Shown here in pieces: positions 25,161-33,814 of a stretch of DNA of 35,259 bases (the first letter of the stretch is position 1; each line of letters starts with the position of its first letter). The stretch is from JBDKVA01 sp039679375 (lineage in GTDB: Bacteria > Bacillota > Clostridia > Acetivibrionales > DTU013). The notes under the pieces are model-generated. The model searched no databases. It was not told where the DNA came from and was given only the letters and a program-made list of their open reading frames with translations. The position numbers and the translations under genes are program-made. The stretch spans positions 1 through 35,259 of the forward strand of contig JBDKVA010000200.1 in the NCBI GenBank assembly GCA_039679375.1. The letters run 5' to 3'.

Positions 25161-25904
25161 TTATCTTTGCATATCCATACTTCCTATAAGGTATTTCAGA
25201 TTATTCTCCATTTCCTTCTGTACGGTTGACAGTTCCACTGTTTTTAAGCTGGAAATGAATTTCATACCGTCCAGGAGCAGGGAAGGCAGTTCTCCTGGCA
25301 TTATGGCTTTGCCGGCTGCCCATTCGACTGCGGAGATCCCGTCGCTTTCCACAAAAAGTCTGTTTAGCGGAACTTCTCTTATCACCTGCAGGATTGCCGG
25401 GTTTTTCCTAAAATCGGGTCCTACAGTAAAATAGCAGTCTCTTCTTAAGTAAAGCTCAAGATCCTCATTGGATGAATACCAGTGTACGATCACAGGCATG
25501 GTATAGTCTGCAATGATTTTAGCAATTTCCTTTTCCTGTCCCTTCGTATGCAGGACTACCGGGCATCCACGCTCCTGTGCAATATCCATCTGAAGTCTAA
25601 ATATTTTTCTCTGGATGTCCGGATCCACATCGCACCATACCGTATCCATGCCGATTTCTCCAATGATCGGGCAGCTTTGGAGGTAATCGGCCATATCCTC
25701 CGGTTTGTATTGATCGGCATACCATGGATGCAGCCCGTATGTGGGAATGATATGCTTCCGGTTTTCTGAAAGCTGTCTGACAAAAGCAGAGTTCACAGGA
25801 TCCGTTCCCGAAACCAGGCCGACCATATCCTCCTTTTCAAGGATATTAAGCATCCCGTTCTCTACATCCTTTTTTGTAATATGCATGTGTGCATCAATCA
25901 GCAA
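25161..25904 (-). CDS. TatD-family metal-dependent hydrolase
   Basis: TTG 25904 is the likely start (247 aa, reading LIDAHMHI next) because AAAAGGTGG lies six bases upstream; the longer frame to 25940 needs a TTG with no SD. TatD-type metal ligands are present in order: DAHMH, IGEIGMD, VVLHTKG, VIVHWYS and VESDG. TatD proteins are TIM-barrel amidohydrolases, most known as DNases, though the family includes other hydrolases. It begins 54 bases after thiZ on the same strand, with no terminator seen between, so it may belong to the TPP-controlled transcript. Confidence 0.85.
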   Translation of the reverse strand: MLIDAHMHITKKDVENGMLNILEKEDMVGLVSGTDPVNSAFVRQLSENRKHIIPTYGLHPWYADQYKPEDMADYLQSCPIIGEIGMDTVWCDVDPDIQRKIFRLQMDIAQERGCPVVLHTKGQEKEIAKIIADYTMPVIVHWYSSNEDLELYLRRDCYFTVGPDFRKNPAILQVIREVPLNRLFVESDGISAVEWAAGKAIMPGELPSLLLDGMKFISSLKTVELSTVQKEMENNLKYLIGSMDMQR

Positions 25905-25958
25905 TCCAATCCACCTTTTAATGATGACTTTTTGCGGCAAAACGCTGTTGGAATTATT

Positions 25959-26687
25959 TTATGCTTCTTTCAGGTAATAATAGATTTCCCGGTGAAGCTC
26001 CGTCTGACAGAATAGCCAATCCCTGTCCCTATTTCCTTCGTGTATTATGATCTCTTTTTGAAAACGGGCAGGATGTCCGGACAATATCAGTATCCTGTCG
26101 GAAAGATAAATGGCTTCGTCAATATCGTGCGTCACCAGTATTGTTGTACGGTTCAGCGCGGAGCGGATGCCCTGAAGCCAGTCCTGCATGCTTCCTCTTG
26201 TAATGACGTCCAGCGCTCCAAAGGGCTCATCAAGCAGCATAATATCGGCACCGCACAGGGCAGTCCTGAGAAATGCCGCCCTCTGCCGCATCCCTCCGGA
26301 CAGTTCATCGGGATACCGGTTTTCGTAACCGCTCAGCCCAAAGCTTTGAAAATTCGCCGCAGCCTGCTCCCTTATCTTTTTTTTCTGATGATGGATCGCA
26401 CCATACAGACAGACATTGTCCATGATCGTTTTCCATGGCATCAGTAAATCCTGCTGAGGCATATAAGCAAAGTGCGCAGATAACCCGTTTACTTTCTCTC
26501 CGTCTACATAAACGCTGCCTTCATCAGGGGCAAGGACGCCCGCCAGGATATTCAGAAAGGTTGATTTTCCACCGCCTGAAGGCCCCAGGATACTGACAAA
26601 TTCCTGTTCTCTGACGGACATATTCAGTTTGTCCAAAACAACCTCTCCCTTAAATGAGCAGGACAGGTTTTCCACTGTGAGCTTCAT
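25959..26687 (-). CDS. thiZ: Thiamine-precursor ABC transporter, ATP-binding protein
   Basis: This 242-aa ATPase has Walker A GPSGGGKST, Q-loop MPQQDLLMPW, signature LSGGMRQR, Walker B IMLLDEPFGALD and the switch His in LVTHDIDEA. The MPQQDLL.PW Q-loop and EPFGALD are typical of the NitT/TauT/ThiZ group. SD AAGGGG precedes ATG 26687. It follows thiY after 20 bases. The TPP riboswitch upstream of thiX ties this transporter to thiamine precursors rather than nitrate or sulfonates. Confidence 0.92.
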   Translation of the reverse strand: MKLTVENLSCSFKGEVVLDKLNMSVREQEFVSILGPSGGGKSTFLNILAGVLAPDEGSVYVDGEKVNGLSAHFAYMPQQDLLMPWKTIMDNVCLYGAIHHQKKKIREQAAANFQSFGLSGYENRYPDELSGGMRQRAAFLRTALCGADIMLLDEPFGALDVITRGSMQDWLQGIRSALNRTTILVTHDIDEAIYLSDRILILSGHPARFQKEIIIHEGNRDRDWLFCQTELHREIYYYLKEA

Positions 26688-26707
26688 CGCTTTGCCCCTT
26701 ATAGTGT

Positions 26708-27706
26708 TTAATTTAAAAACTCATTGGTATAGCAGTCCGATGCTGGAATCGTTTTACTGATGAGGCCGTTTTCCTTCATAAATTCAGTATAGCCGTTCCA
26801 GACTTCGTCCTTCATCAGGCCCCATCTCTTCGAATCCTTACTGTACTGGCCGGCCAGATACTGCTGTGATTTCGTCAGCATTTCGAGATCGTAGTCCGGT
26901 GCATATTTATGAATGATTTTTGCAGCTTCCTCTGCGTTTTTAATAGCATACTCATAGCCTTTACTCGTTGCAGCCATGAACTTTTCGGCTAATCCCGGAT
27001 TTTTCTCAATGATCTCATTATTTGTAATAATGACCGGTGTATAATAGTCCAGCCGTGGGTCCAGTTCCTTAAGCTCCATGTAATTGATGGGTATGCCGGC
27101 CATTTCGGAGGCGATCCCGTCCCATGCCCAGAAGAACCACATAAGATCCACTTTATCCTTGAGGACACCATATCCCGAGCCATCGGAGGTGATCATGGAA
27201 AGCTTGGAAAAATCAGCTCCCGCACTGTTCATCACAGCCTTAATGACCGCTTCCTCCGATGGGGAGCCCCAGCCGGCATAGACCTTACCTTCAAAATCCT
27301 TCGGCGTTAATATGTTCTTGTCCTTATAGGAAGCAAAACCCGACGTATTGTGCTGGATAACCGCAGCTATGGCTTTGATGGGCAGCGGCTCTTCTGCAGT
27401 AAGGGCATATGTGACATCCTCCTGATAGCTGACGCCGAAATCACCCTTGCCTGTTGCGATCAATGCCGGAGTCGTACCTTCTGCCGGCTCGATTATTTTG
27501 ACGTCGAGGCCCTGTTCCTTGTAATAACCCAGGTCCAGTGCTGCGTACAATCCGGTATGGTTTGTGTTTGGGACATAATCAAGAATCACCGTAACGCTCT
27601 CAAGCTGTCCGTCCCGCACATCGGCTCCCTTATTTGAGCCGCATGCCGAGAGTGACAGTACTATGCTGATATACAAAATAACTGATAAAATTTTTTTCAT
27701 TTTCAT
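26708..27706 (-). CDS. thiY: Thiamine pyrimidine-precursor binding lipoprotein
   Basis: This 332-aa protein has a lipoprotein signal (MKMKKILSVILYISIVLSLSAC, Cys22) and belongs to the NMT1/THI5-like periplasmic-type binding family. The motif DYVPNTNHTGLYAALDLGYY matches ThiY proteins, which bind formylaminopyrimidine or HMP. Further family elements are GDFGVSYQEDV and KVYAGWGSPSEEA. It delivers the ligand to ThiX at the membrane. SD AAAGGGAG precedes ATG 27706. The gap to thiX is 62 bases. Confidence 0.92.
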   Translation of the reverse strand: MKMKKILSVILYISIVLSLSACGSNKGADVRDGQLESVTVILDYVPNTNHTGLYAALDLGYYKEQGLDVKIIEPAEGTTPALIATGKGDFGVSYQEDVTYALTAEEPLPIKAIAAVIQHNTSGFASYKDKNILTPKDFEGKVYAGWGSPSEEAVIKAVMNSAGADFSKLSMITSDGSGYGVLKDKVDLMWFFWAWDGIASEMAGIPINYMELKELDPRLDYYTPVIITNNEIIEKNPGLAEKFMAATSKGYEYAIKNAEEAAKIIHKYAPDYDLEMLTKSQQYLAGQYSKDSKRWGLMKDEVWNGYTEFMKENGLISKTIPASDCYTNEFLN

Positions 27707-27768
27707 ACAATCTCCCTTTGTTTAGTATTTTACCTTTTCATAATTCAACTAATGCCAATCTGCTTGTG

Positions 27769-28539
27769 CTAACTGCTGCGTTCCTGCTGGCGCTGATGTG
27801 GAAAAAAGATATACTGCAGCAATCTGACAAGGCCATTCATAAGGAGGCTCAGGATGACAACAGCTACGATGCTGGCAAATACCTTATCCAGCATAAAGCC
27901 GTTCATCACACGAAGCATATAATAGCCAAGGCCGCTTTGGGCGGATATCCACTCCCCTACAACAGCTCCGGATATGCTGTAGGTAGCGGCCACCTTAAGC
28001 CCTGAAAAAAGCGACGGCGCAGCTGCAGGCACCTTGACCAGCATGTATGTCTGCAGCCGGCTTGCTCCTAACGACCTTATCAGATTTATCTGGTTCACAT
28101 CCAATACCGCCATACCATCTGCAAAGCTTACTGCAACCGGGAAAAAGCACATTAGTACGACCGTCAGCACCTTGGGAGCCATTCCAAATCCCAGATAGAT
28201 GATGAAAAGCGGAGCAAGCACGATCACCGGGATCGTCTGGCTTACTACAAGAAGCGGATATACAGCCGATTTGAACAATCCTAACGCGTCCATCAGGATT
28301 GCCAGTATGAATGCCAAAACGAATGCAATCGTCAGTCCGATCAGTGTTTCGGATAATGTGACCGCAGAATGGCGCAAAAGTGCCGGAAGCTCCCTGATCA
28401 GTGCGGACAGGACCTTCGAAGGTGCAGGCAAAACATAGAGAGGTGTGCCTGTTATCCTAACAAAGGATTCCCAGACAAGCAGGAGTAATATGATCGCGCC
28501 TGCCGGCATTAAAAACCGAATATTCTTTTCCCGCTTCAT
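27769..28539 (-). CDS. thiX: Thiamine-precursor ABC transporter, permease
   Basis: ATG 28539 (MKREKNIRFLMPAGAIILLL, 256 aa) is chosen because SD GGAGGGG precedes it and the frame upstream enters the riboswitch and terminator. Six membrane helices are visible, with the EAA loop SLGASRLQTYMLVKVPAAAP near residue 160, as in the TauC/SsuC/ThiX group. It is the first gene of thiX-thiY-thiZ, about 60 bases past the riboswitch terminator. Confidence 0.92.
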   Translation of the reverse strand: MKREKNIRFLMPAGAIILLLLVWESFVRITGTPLYVLPAPSKVLSALIRELPALLRHSAVTLSETLIGLTIAFVLAFILAILMDALGLFKSAVYPLLVVSQTIPVIVLAPLFIIYLGFGMAPKVLTVVLMCFFPVAVSFADGMAVLDVNQINLIRSLGASRLQTYMLVKVPAAAPSLFSGLKVAATYSISGAVVGEWISAQSGLGYYMLRVMNGFMLDKVFASIVAVVILSLLMNGLVRLLQYIFFPHQRQQERSS

Positions 28540-28599
28540 TTTCCCCTCCATAGCAAACGACCATTTGTCAAAATCGAAAGAGCATCGAGCTCCTTCAAT

Positions 28600-28632
28600 A
28601 AAAAAAGTTATATCATATTTGATATAACTTTT
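28600..28632 (-). terminator. Riboswitch-controlled intrinsic terminator
   Basis: A perfect 13-bp stem (28603-28615 with 28620-28632, 4-base loop) is followed on the minus strand by a run of T (complement of A at 28600-28606). It lies just after the TPP aptamer and before thiX, so it is the expression platform. Confidence 0.9.
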
Positions 28633-28640
28633 ATGTACAA

Positions 28641-28730
28641 ATATGATCCCTCCGGTGGCATTATCCACATCAGGTCGATGGGTCGAAGCTCCAGCAGCTT
28701 CCTCTCAGGCCGTTTACGACCTCCCCTATG
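28641..28730 (-). promoter_or_regulatory. TPP riboswitch (THI element)
   Basis: On the minus strand the aptamer runs GGGGAGG ... CTGAGA (28703-28708) ... ACCTGATGTGGATAATGCCA (28656-28675) ... GGAGGGA. These are the conserved thi-box blocks of the pyrimidine- and pyrophosphate-sensing helices. With TPP bound, the downstream terminator should form and thiXYZ transcription stop. Confidence 0.96.
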
Positions 28731-28746
28731 TTTATTGACAGCAACA

Positions 28747-28775
28747 ATTATATACCTATATTTTCATCGCGTCAA
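28747..28775 (-). promoter_or_regulatory. Sigma-A promoter of the thiXYZ operon
   Basis: TTGACG (28770-28775) and TATAAT (28747-28752), separated by 17 bases, place the transcription start near 28740, just before the TPP aptamer. It lies between gltS and thiX, so thiXYZ does not depend on read-through from gltS. Confidence 0.88.
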
Positions 28776-28793
28776 ATGGTTTTATTTCGTTAT

Positions 28794-30176
28794 CTATTTG
28801 GGCTTTCTGCGATGGGCCTTGAGCATAATGAACAGCAGTGGAATCATATACAATACCAGAAGTCCCAGTGTAATGAACAGCATGGTATCGGATTTCGGAG
28901 CCAGTCCGATCAAAATGAGCATGGGAGCCCCCAAAGCAATCGCGAAGCTGCTTCCTGTCAAAAGATTGTTCGCAGCCGGCGTTTCAAATGACGGATCAAT
29001 TTCCCTTAAAAGCAATACCCCGGAACTGATCGTACCGGTAAGCATTCCATACATGGATACCATTCCCTGATGCTCATATCCGGGATAAATCCTGTCACAT
29101 ATCCATTTTACAAAGATAAACGTCACAATTGCTCCAATAACGGCCATCAGTATAAATGGGATCCAAAGTCCGGCCAATTCCTTAAATTCTATAGAGGCGA
29201 TTCCTGCTATGGTCATAAAATCAAATGCACAGCCCGAAATCCTGCTAAGCAGATAATTGTTCGGATACTGATGCGTCATGAATTTAGCCTTTCTCAGGCT
29301 TCTGAACAGCACTCTGCAGCCAATCGCCAGAAGAGACCCGATAATAAAGTTGAATCCCCAAATGATAGGTGTGATTGTTTTGGCAAAATTGGGAGCAGAG
29401 AGCTCGATCAGGCTGGTTATACCCAGGGAGGCCAGGTATGTTCCCAGATAAATCAGAAGTACCAGGGCAATCTGTATCGAAAGACGGTCAACAGACTCCG
29501 ATATCGGAACTTCATTTTTATCCTGAAATTCATCAACAGTAATCGAGCCTGAAATATAGTCGTATTCCTGTACTTTTACGATATGATGCCTTTTAAGATA
29601 ATTCAGGTAAATCACACCCACAACGCATGCGCAAAGGAACCCTGCAGCAGCAATAGATAACCCGAAGGACTGGCCACCCGCAAATCCCAGCTGTTCGTAA
29701 GTAGAGCCGACATTATTAGCCTGGCCTGGTCCCTGGCCATATCCCATTGGCAGGAGAATACCGGAAGCCTTGAATAAGCCCGGCAGGACTGTATATGCAA
29801 GCGCTGTTGAAATCGCAAGGCCGACGATGCCCTGTATCAAATAAGTGCTAACGATGAGCGCTCCACTCTTCAGCGCAGTAAAATCACCTTTTCCCGCTTC
29901 CTCATTTTTGTTCGGCATGCGCAGTGATAAGGCTATGAAGCCTATTCCAATGGAATGATATGTTACCATCTCAAGGAATGACACATTAATTGGCAATATA
30001 CCGACCGTTCTCAGGATCAGAGCAATAAAACCTGCCAGAACCGCCGTCGGCACCATGCTTTTACGCACCAGGCTGATTTTACGCCGGAGCACATTGGATA
30101 AAAGCATTAAGAAGGCAAGTATGCCAGACTGCAAAACCAGACTCCATAAAGACGTATTCGATGCTGAAAAATCCAT
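28794..30176 (-). CDS. gltS: GltS-family glutamate/Na+ symporter
   Basis: This 460-aa membrane protein has the ESS family duplication with about ten helices and the signature MGYGQGPGQANNVG near 145, plus a second half with LTGTISSGVLLL and TGSSFAIALGAPML. It imports glutamate with sodium. It is longer than E. coli GltS (401 aa) because of an inserted cytoplasmic loop (about residues 200-225, VDEFQDKNEV). ATG 30176 starts two bases after the stop of the PlsC C-terminal frame, with the SD (GCGGGGAT) inside that frame, so translation is coupled to it; the premature stop in plsC could reduce this coupling. Confidence 0.88.
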   Translation of the reverse strand: MDFSASNTSLWSLVLQSGILAFLMLLSNVLRRKISLVRKSMVPTAVLAGFIALILRTVGILPINVSFLEMVTYHSIGIGFIALSLRMPNKNEEAGKGDFTALKSGALIVSTYLIQGIVGLAISTALAYTVLPGLFKASGILLPMGYGQGPGQANNVGSTYEQLGFAGGQSFGLSIAAAGFLCACVVGVIYLNYLKRHHIVKVQEYDYISGSITVDEFQDKNEVPISESVDRLSIQIALVLLIYLGTYLASLGITSLIELSAPNFAKTITPIIWGFNFIIGSLLAIGCRVLFRSLRKAKFMTHQYPNNYLLSRISGCAFDFMTIAGIASIEFKELAGLWIPFILMAVIGAIVTFIFVKWICDRIYPGYEHQGMVSMYGMLTGTISSGVLLLREIDPSFETPAANNLLTGSSFAIALGAPMLILIGLAPKSDTMLFITLGLLVLYMIPLLFIMLKAHRRKPK

Positions 30177-30178
30177 CG

Positions 30179-30541
30179 TTATCCCCGCTTTATATTATTA
30201 TTTTTTACCGCGCCAATTGCCATTACCCATTTATATGCATTCATCACACCATTCTTGCCGCTAAAGCGATATACCGCATGATCACTGATAAATTCAAGCT
30301 GACTGCTGAATTGCACATTCAATCCTTTTATTTCATTTATAGGAAAGCTTTTATACACCTCGCCGCCAATACGAAATTCAAGCCGATCGGCATATAAATT
30401 CAGGCATCCGTCGTCCGACAGCTTATTCAATGAGCCACCGCTTTGACTTGTCCGTAAGATGATGCCGCAGTCCTCCAGCATGGGCAGACGGTTTCCCGAT
30501 GCCGACATCTCAGCTGCAAAAGCGTCCAGGTATCCAAGCTG
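30179..30541 (-). pseudogene. C-terminal part of the acyltransferase, cut off by an in-frame TGA
   Basis: Directly after the TGA at 30542-30544 the same frame stays open for 120 codons: QLGYLDAFAAEMSASGNRLP ... CGIILRTSQSGG ... LNLYADRLEFRIGGEVYKSF ... AVYRFSGKNGVMNAYKW ... then TAA at 30179. The sequence reads as a well-kept PH-like/beta domain and not as random frame, and continues the protein preceding it. The TGA replaces a residue after DWNI where Trp would fit (TGG to TGA). An internal ATG at 30508 has no clear SD. Either a recent nonsense mutation, stop-codon read-through, or a sequencing error. Confidence 0.75.
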
Positions 30542-31390
30542 TCATATATTCCAATCTCTTGGGTTATTAAAATGCAAATTTCCCCTATCCGTCTCAAAAA
30601 AGCCATAGCGGTTATAAGATACCGTATATCCGCAATTTCCGCAGGAAAACAAATCACCCTTTGAAGCAAGCCCGCCGATCTTTTTGCAATCCGGGCAGCA
30701 GAACAGGAAACGTTCAAGTTTCTCGGCCATATTCCGTCCGCTGTACGGATTCATGTGTTTTCGCTGGTAATCATATTCGTCATATGCAAGGCTTCCGGTA
30801 ATTTTTGAGAAAATCTCGTCAACAGTAAGCACTTCAATATCCTGTGGTCTCAGTACTATGGAGAGATTCATATCAACCTTACCCTTCCTTGTATTTGAAG
30901 CCCATCTTGGCATAGCCAGGTATGCGCCTTTGAAGAGCAGTGAGACGACCGGGATATTCAACGATTTGATCAGCTTTGCAGTAGGCCTTAGCAACGGCAG
31001 CGTCGTGCCGTCCCAATTCCGCCTCCCCTCAGGGAAAATGCCGATGATACTGCCATTTTTCACTGCTTCCCTGATTGCTCGTATGGACGATGGATCGGAT
31101 AACGATTTTGTTTTGGGAATAGCTCCTACGAGCTTGAGCAGGGACTTCAGCAGCCGGCTCCGAAAATATGCGTCGGATGTTAAAAAATAAACCGGATCGG
31201 GAATGCACAGGGATAAAAGGAAGGGATCCCAAAAATTCGTATGGTTAGCCAGTACGATATAGGGCGGCTTTAAATCTATCATCTGGGTATTTTCAATACT
31301 CAGATCGAATAAATGCCTCAAATAGGGATTGGCAATCAATTTCAAGAATTTATTAAACAGCTTGCTGGCATGGTACCGTCTGGTTGCCAT
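30542..31390 (-). CDS. PlsC-like acyltransferase with zinc ribbon, prematurely ended
   Basis: This 282-aa product has the 1-acylglycerol-3-phosphate acyltransferase motifs: NHTNFWDPF (HX4D) near 50 and FPEGRRNWDG near 118, then IPVVSLLFKGAYL. A C-terminal zinc ribbon, CCPDC ... CGNCGY (about 232-258), follows. The frame ends ...FNNPRDWNI-TGA, but remains open afterwards (see 30179-30541); without the TGA the protein would be about 402 aa. SD AAGGA precedes ATG 31390. Catalytic motifs are all upstream of the TGA, so the short form could still be active. It acylates lysophosphatidic acid or a similar acceptor at the membrane. Confidence 0.85.
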   Translation of the reverse strand: MATRRYHASKLFNKFLKLIANPYLRHLFDLSIENTQMIDLKPPYIVLANHTNFWDPFLLSLCIPDPVYFLTSDAYFRSRLLKSLLKLVGAIPKTKSLSDPSSIRAIREAVKNGSIIGIFPEGRRNWDGTTLPLLRPTAKLIKSLNIPVVSLLFKGAYLAMPRWASNTRKGKVDMNLSIVLRPQDIEVLTVDEIFSKITGSLAYDEYDYQRKHMNPYSGRNMAEKLERFLFCCPDCKKIGGLASKGDLFSCGNCGYTVSYNRYGFFETDRGNLHFNNPRDWNI

Positions 31391-31414
31391 AAATTTTCCT
31401 TCCTGATAAAATCT

Positions 31415-31428
31415 TTACTGCGCAGTAA
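31415..31428. promoter_or_regulatory. 14-bp palindrome upstream of the acyltransferase gene
   Basis: TTACTGCGCAGTAA is a perfect palindrome 24 bases before the plsC-like ATG, in the 132-base gap to the GGDEF/HD-GYP gene. It is a candidate operator; it does not match the FapR or FabT consensus I know. Confidence 0.35.
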
Positions 31429-31522
31429 TATCTTCTCCTTAAAATTCTATCATAATAAGCAATATACAACCAGCATTTTGTACCAGGAATCTGCTCGAAA
31501 ACTTCTGTACGCATCTTTTTTA

Positions 31523-33697
31523 TTATTGCGGTGTATGTAAAGGGTGCAAGACCTTGCATATGAAAACATCGGCTATCTGAGGATCAAATTGTGTGCCCTT
31601 ATTCCTGATAACTTCATCTACAGCCATTTCTCCGGTTAATGTCTTCTTGTATGATCTTTCATTGGTCATCGCGTCATAAGAGTCTGCTACAGCTATTATC
31701 CGTGAAAAAAGAGGAATTTCATCCCGTTTCAACCCTCTGGGATAACCCGTCCCATCAAACCTTTCATGATGGGACAGGACATATTGGGCTATATCTGACA
31801 TTTCCGGCGACGAGCTTAATATTCTATACCCGATTTCAGAATGACGTTTTATTTCAAGCCATTCCTGTTCTGTGAGAGGTTCGGTTTTTGTAAGAATACT
31901 TTTATCTATAGCAATTTTACCAATGTCATGAAGCATTCCGCTATACTTCAGTTCGTATATTTCTGTTTCAGATAATTCCATGGCTCTTCCCAGCTGCTGG
32001 CATAACTGGCTGACACGCCGTGAATGACTCTCGATCATGGGGTTCTTTTCATGAATAGTATTGAAAATGGTATTTATTATATTGCACCTCATGCTGTTGC
32101 TTTCAACAACTTTATGCTTATACATATGATCTTCGGCACGTTTTAAAATATTGGACAGATCCTGCTCTTCGCTTTCTTTCGTATCCCATCCGAAGGCAAT
32201 TGAAACATCCATAGAACCATCTATCTTCGCAGTATGACATTCCTTCCTGACTTTTTCCACTATTTCCGCCGCTTCTTCCATTTTAGTTTTAAGGAGCATG
32301 ATAACAAACTCATCTCCACCCCATCTAGCCACGATATCGCCTGCTTTGCAAGCACTTTCAATTGCTTTTGCAGTTTTCCTTAAAATATTATCGCCTTCGT
32401 TATGCCCAAAAGCATCGTTAGTAATTTTTAAGCCATTAACATCTCCCATAATGATAGAAATCGGAAGGTTCTGTGCAGTATCCAGCCTTTTGAATTCCTC
32501 CTCAAAGTACCTTCTGTTGTAAATTCCGGTTAGGGAATCATAGTAACTCATATAGTAAATTTCATCCTGTCTTTGTTTTTCTGCCGTTATATCCCTGAAA
32601 ACGATAATTGCTCCGCGGACATTGCCCTCGCTATCTTTTATCGCCGCCGAATTGCCGGATATCGGCGTTCCGTTTCCATCTCTGGAAATTAAAACGATAT
32701 TATCAGCAAATCGAATGCTGAAATTATTTGTAAAAAGACTTTGCGTAGTATTCCTGCATCTGTCTCCTGTGCTTTCATTTATTATATTGAACACCTCTTC
32801 TATCTGTTTACCTATAGCATCCTGCTGGGTCCATCCTGTCAATTTTTCCGCCGACTTATTAAGTATGGTTATACAACCGCCTAAATCCAATGATATCACG
32901 CCATCGCCAATAGATTCTATGGTTATCCTCAGCTTTTCCTTTTCTTCCAGTATATTATCCTCCAGGTGTTTCCTCTCGGTAATATCAAGCAGCGTACCTA
33001 TATAGTTTTTCATTTCTTCATTTTCGTCATTTTCGTAGTAACCTGTTGATAATACCCAGCGAACGCTTCCATCTGCTCTTATGATGCGATTTTCAATTGT
33101 AAAACTTCCTGTTTTATTAATTACCTTATTAATACTTTCATGAATAAGTTTTTTATCCAGAGGATGGGCAAATTCAATTCTTTTTTCCAATGTCGGTTCG
33201 AAGCTCCCGGGTTCATATCCGAATATCCTGAAAAGTTCATCCGACCATACGTTCTTGCCGGTTTTCAGATCAAGCTCATAGCTCCCCAGATGTGACAACA
33301 TTTCGGCCTTATTCAGTCTCAAATTATCACTTTCTAGTTTTCTGTCCAATTGTAAAATACTTGCCTTTTGGCGTTTAATATTATCAGTTAATTTATACGT
33401 TATCAGACCGACAGCATAAAAACTAATTGTTCTGACGGTTTCTTCCATAATTGGCTTGAGATGCGGATTGCAATAAAAATAATATGATGAATGCATTAAA
33501 ATTATGCATCCCGAATATATCAGCCCCTTTTTACCATACCAATAGCATGATAATAAGATCGGAATGAAAAATAAATATTGGTATACCATGTAAACATTGT
33601 TTGATAGGCAAATATATATTACAATAACAAGAAAAACATTAATCATTATCATTGCAAGTTTTTTTAAATTTCGATTATTTTTTAAGCAAAACATCAT
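31523..33697 (-). CDS. Membrane PAS-PAS-GGDEF-HD-GYP c-di-GMP enzyme
   Basis: ATG 33697 (MMFCLKNN, 724 aa) follows AAGGAGACC and is preferred to the upstream Met at 33736. Four or five N-terminal helices (about 12-105) form a membrane sensor. Two PAS domains follow (about 135-255 and 260-385), then GGDEF (about 395-555) with intact RWGGDEF, and HD-GYP (about 560-720) with HSRRV, HDIGK and HHERFDGTGYP. The residues before GGDEF read KAGDIVAR, so the inhibitory I-site RxxD has Lys in place of Arg. The protein may both make and hydrolyse c-di-GMP. It is followed by the acyltransferase gene and preceded by a chemoreceptor. Confidence 0.93.
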   Translation of the reverse strand: MMFCLKNNRNLKKLAMIMINVFLVIVIYICLSNNVYMVYQYLFFIPILLSCYWYGKKGLIYSGCIILMHSSYYFYCNPHLKPIMEETVRTISFYAVGLITYKLTDNIKRQKASILQLDRKLESDNLRLNKAEMLSHLGSYELDLKTGKNVWSDELFRIFGYEPGSFEPTLEKRIEFAHPLDKKLIHESINKVINKTGSFTIENRIIRADGSVRWVLSTGYYENDENEEMKNYIGTLLDITERKHLEDNILEEKEKLRITIESIGDGVISLDLGGCITILNKSAEKLTGWTQQDAIGKQIEEVFNIINESTGDRCRNTTQSLFTNNFSIRFADNIVLISRDGNGTPISGNSAAIKDSEGNVRGAIIVFRDITAEKQRQDEIYYMSYYDSLTGIYNRRYFEEEFKRLDTAQNLPISIIMGDVNGLKITNDAFGHNEGDNILRKTAKAIESACKAGDIVARWGGDEFVIMLLKTKMEEAAEIVEKVRKECHTAKIDGSMDVSIAFGWDTKESEEQDLSNILKRAEDHMYKHKVVESNSMRCNIINTIFNTIHEKNPMIESHSRRVSQLCQQLGRAMELSETEIYELKYSGMLHDIGKIAIDKSILTKTEPLTEQEWLEIKRHSEIGYRILSSSPEMSDIAQYVLSHHERFDGTGYPRGLKRDEIPLFSRIIAVADSYDAMTNERSYKKTLTGEMAVDEVIRNKGTQFDPQIADVFICKVLHPLHTPQ

Positions 33698-33755
33698 TAT
33701 GGTCTCCTTTATCATTGATACCTGCCATCCAAACATTTAAGCATAAGAATATAAA

Positions 33756-33787
33756 GTTAAGGAGAGAACCAATGCCCTCTCCTTAAC
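33756..33787 (-). terminator. Intrinsic terminator after the chemoreceptor gene
   Basis: GTTAAGGAGAG (33756-33766) pairs perfectly with CTCTCCTTAAC (33777-33787), 10-base loop. On the minus strand it is followed by TTTATATTCTT. It lies between the MCP stop and the GGDEF/HD-GYP start, separating the two transcription units. Confidence 0.8.
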
Positions 33788-33814
33788 GAAACCTTTGAAC
33801 CTGCCGATTACAAT

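Noticed and set aside
30506..30544. Selenocysteine insertion at the plsC TGA
   Set aside because: A small CAGCT/AGCTG pairing follows, but it starts right at the TGA, the position is outside the catalytic core and no Cys homology is suggested.
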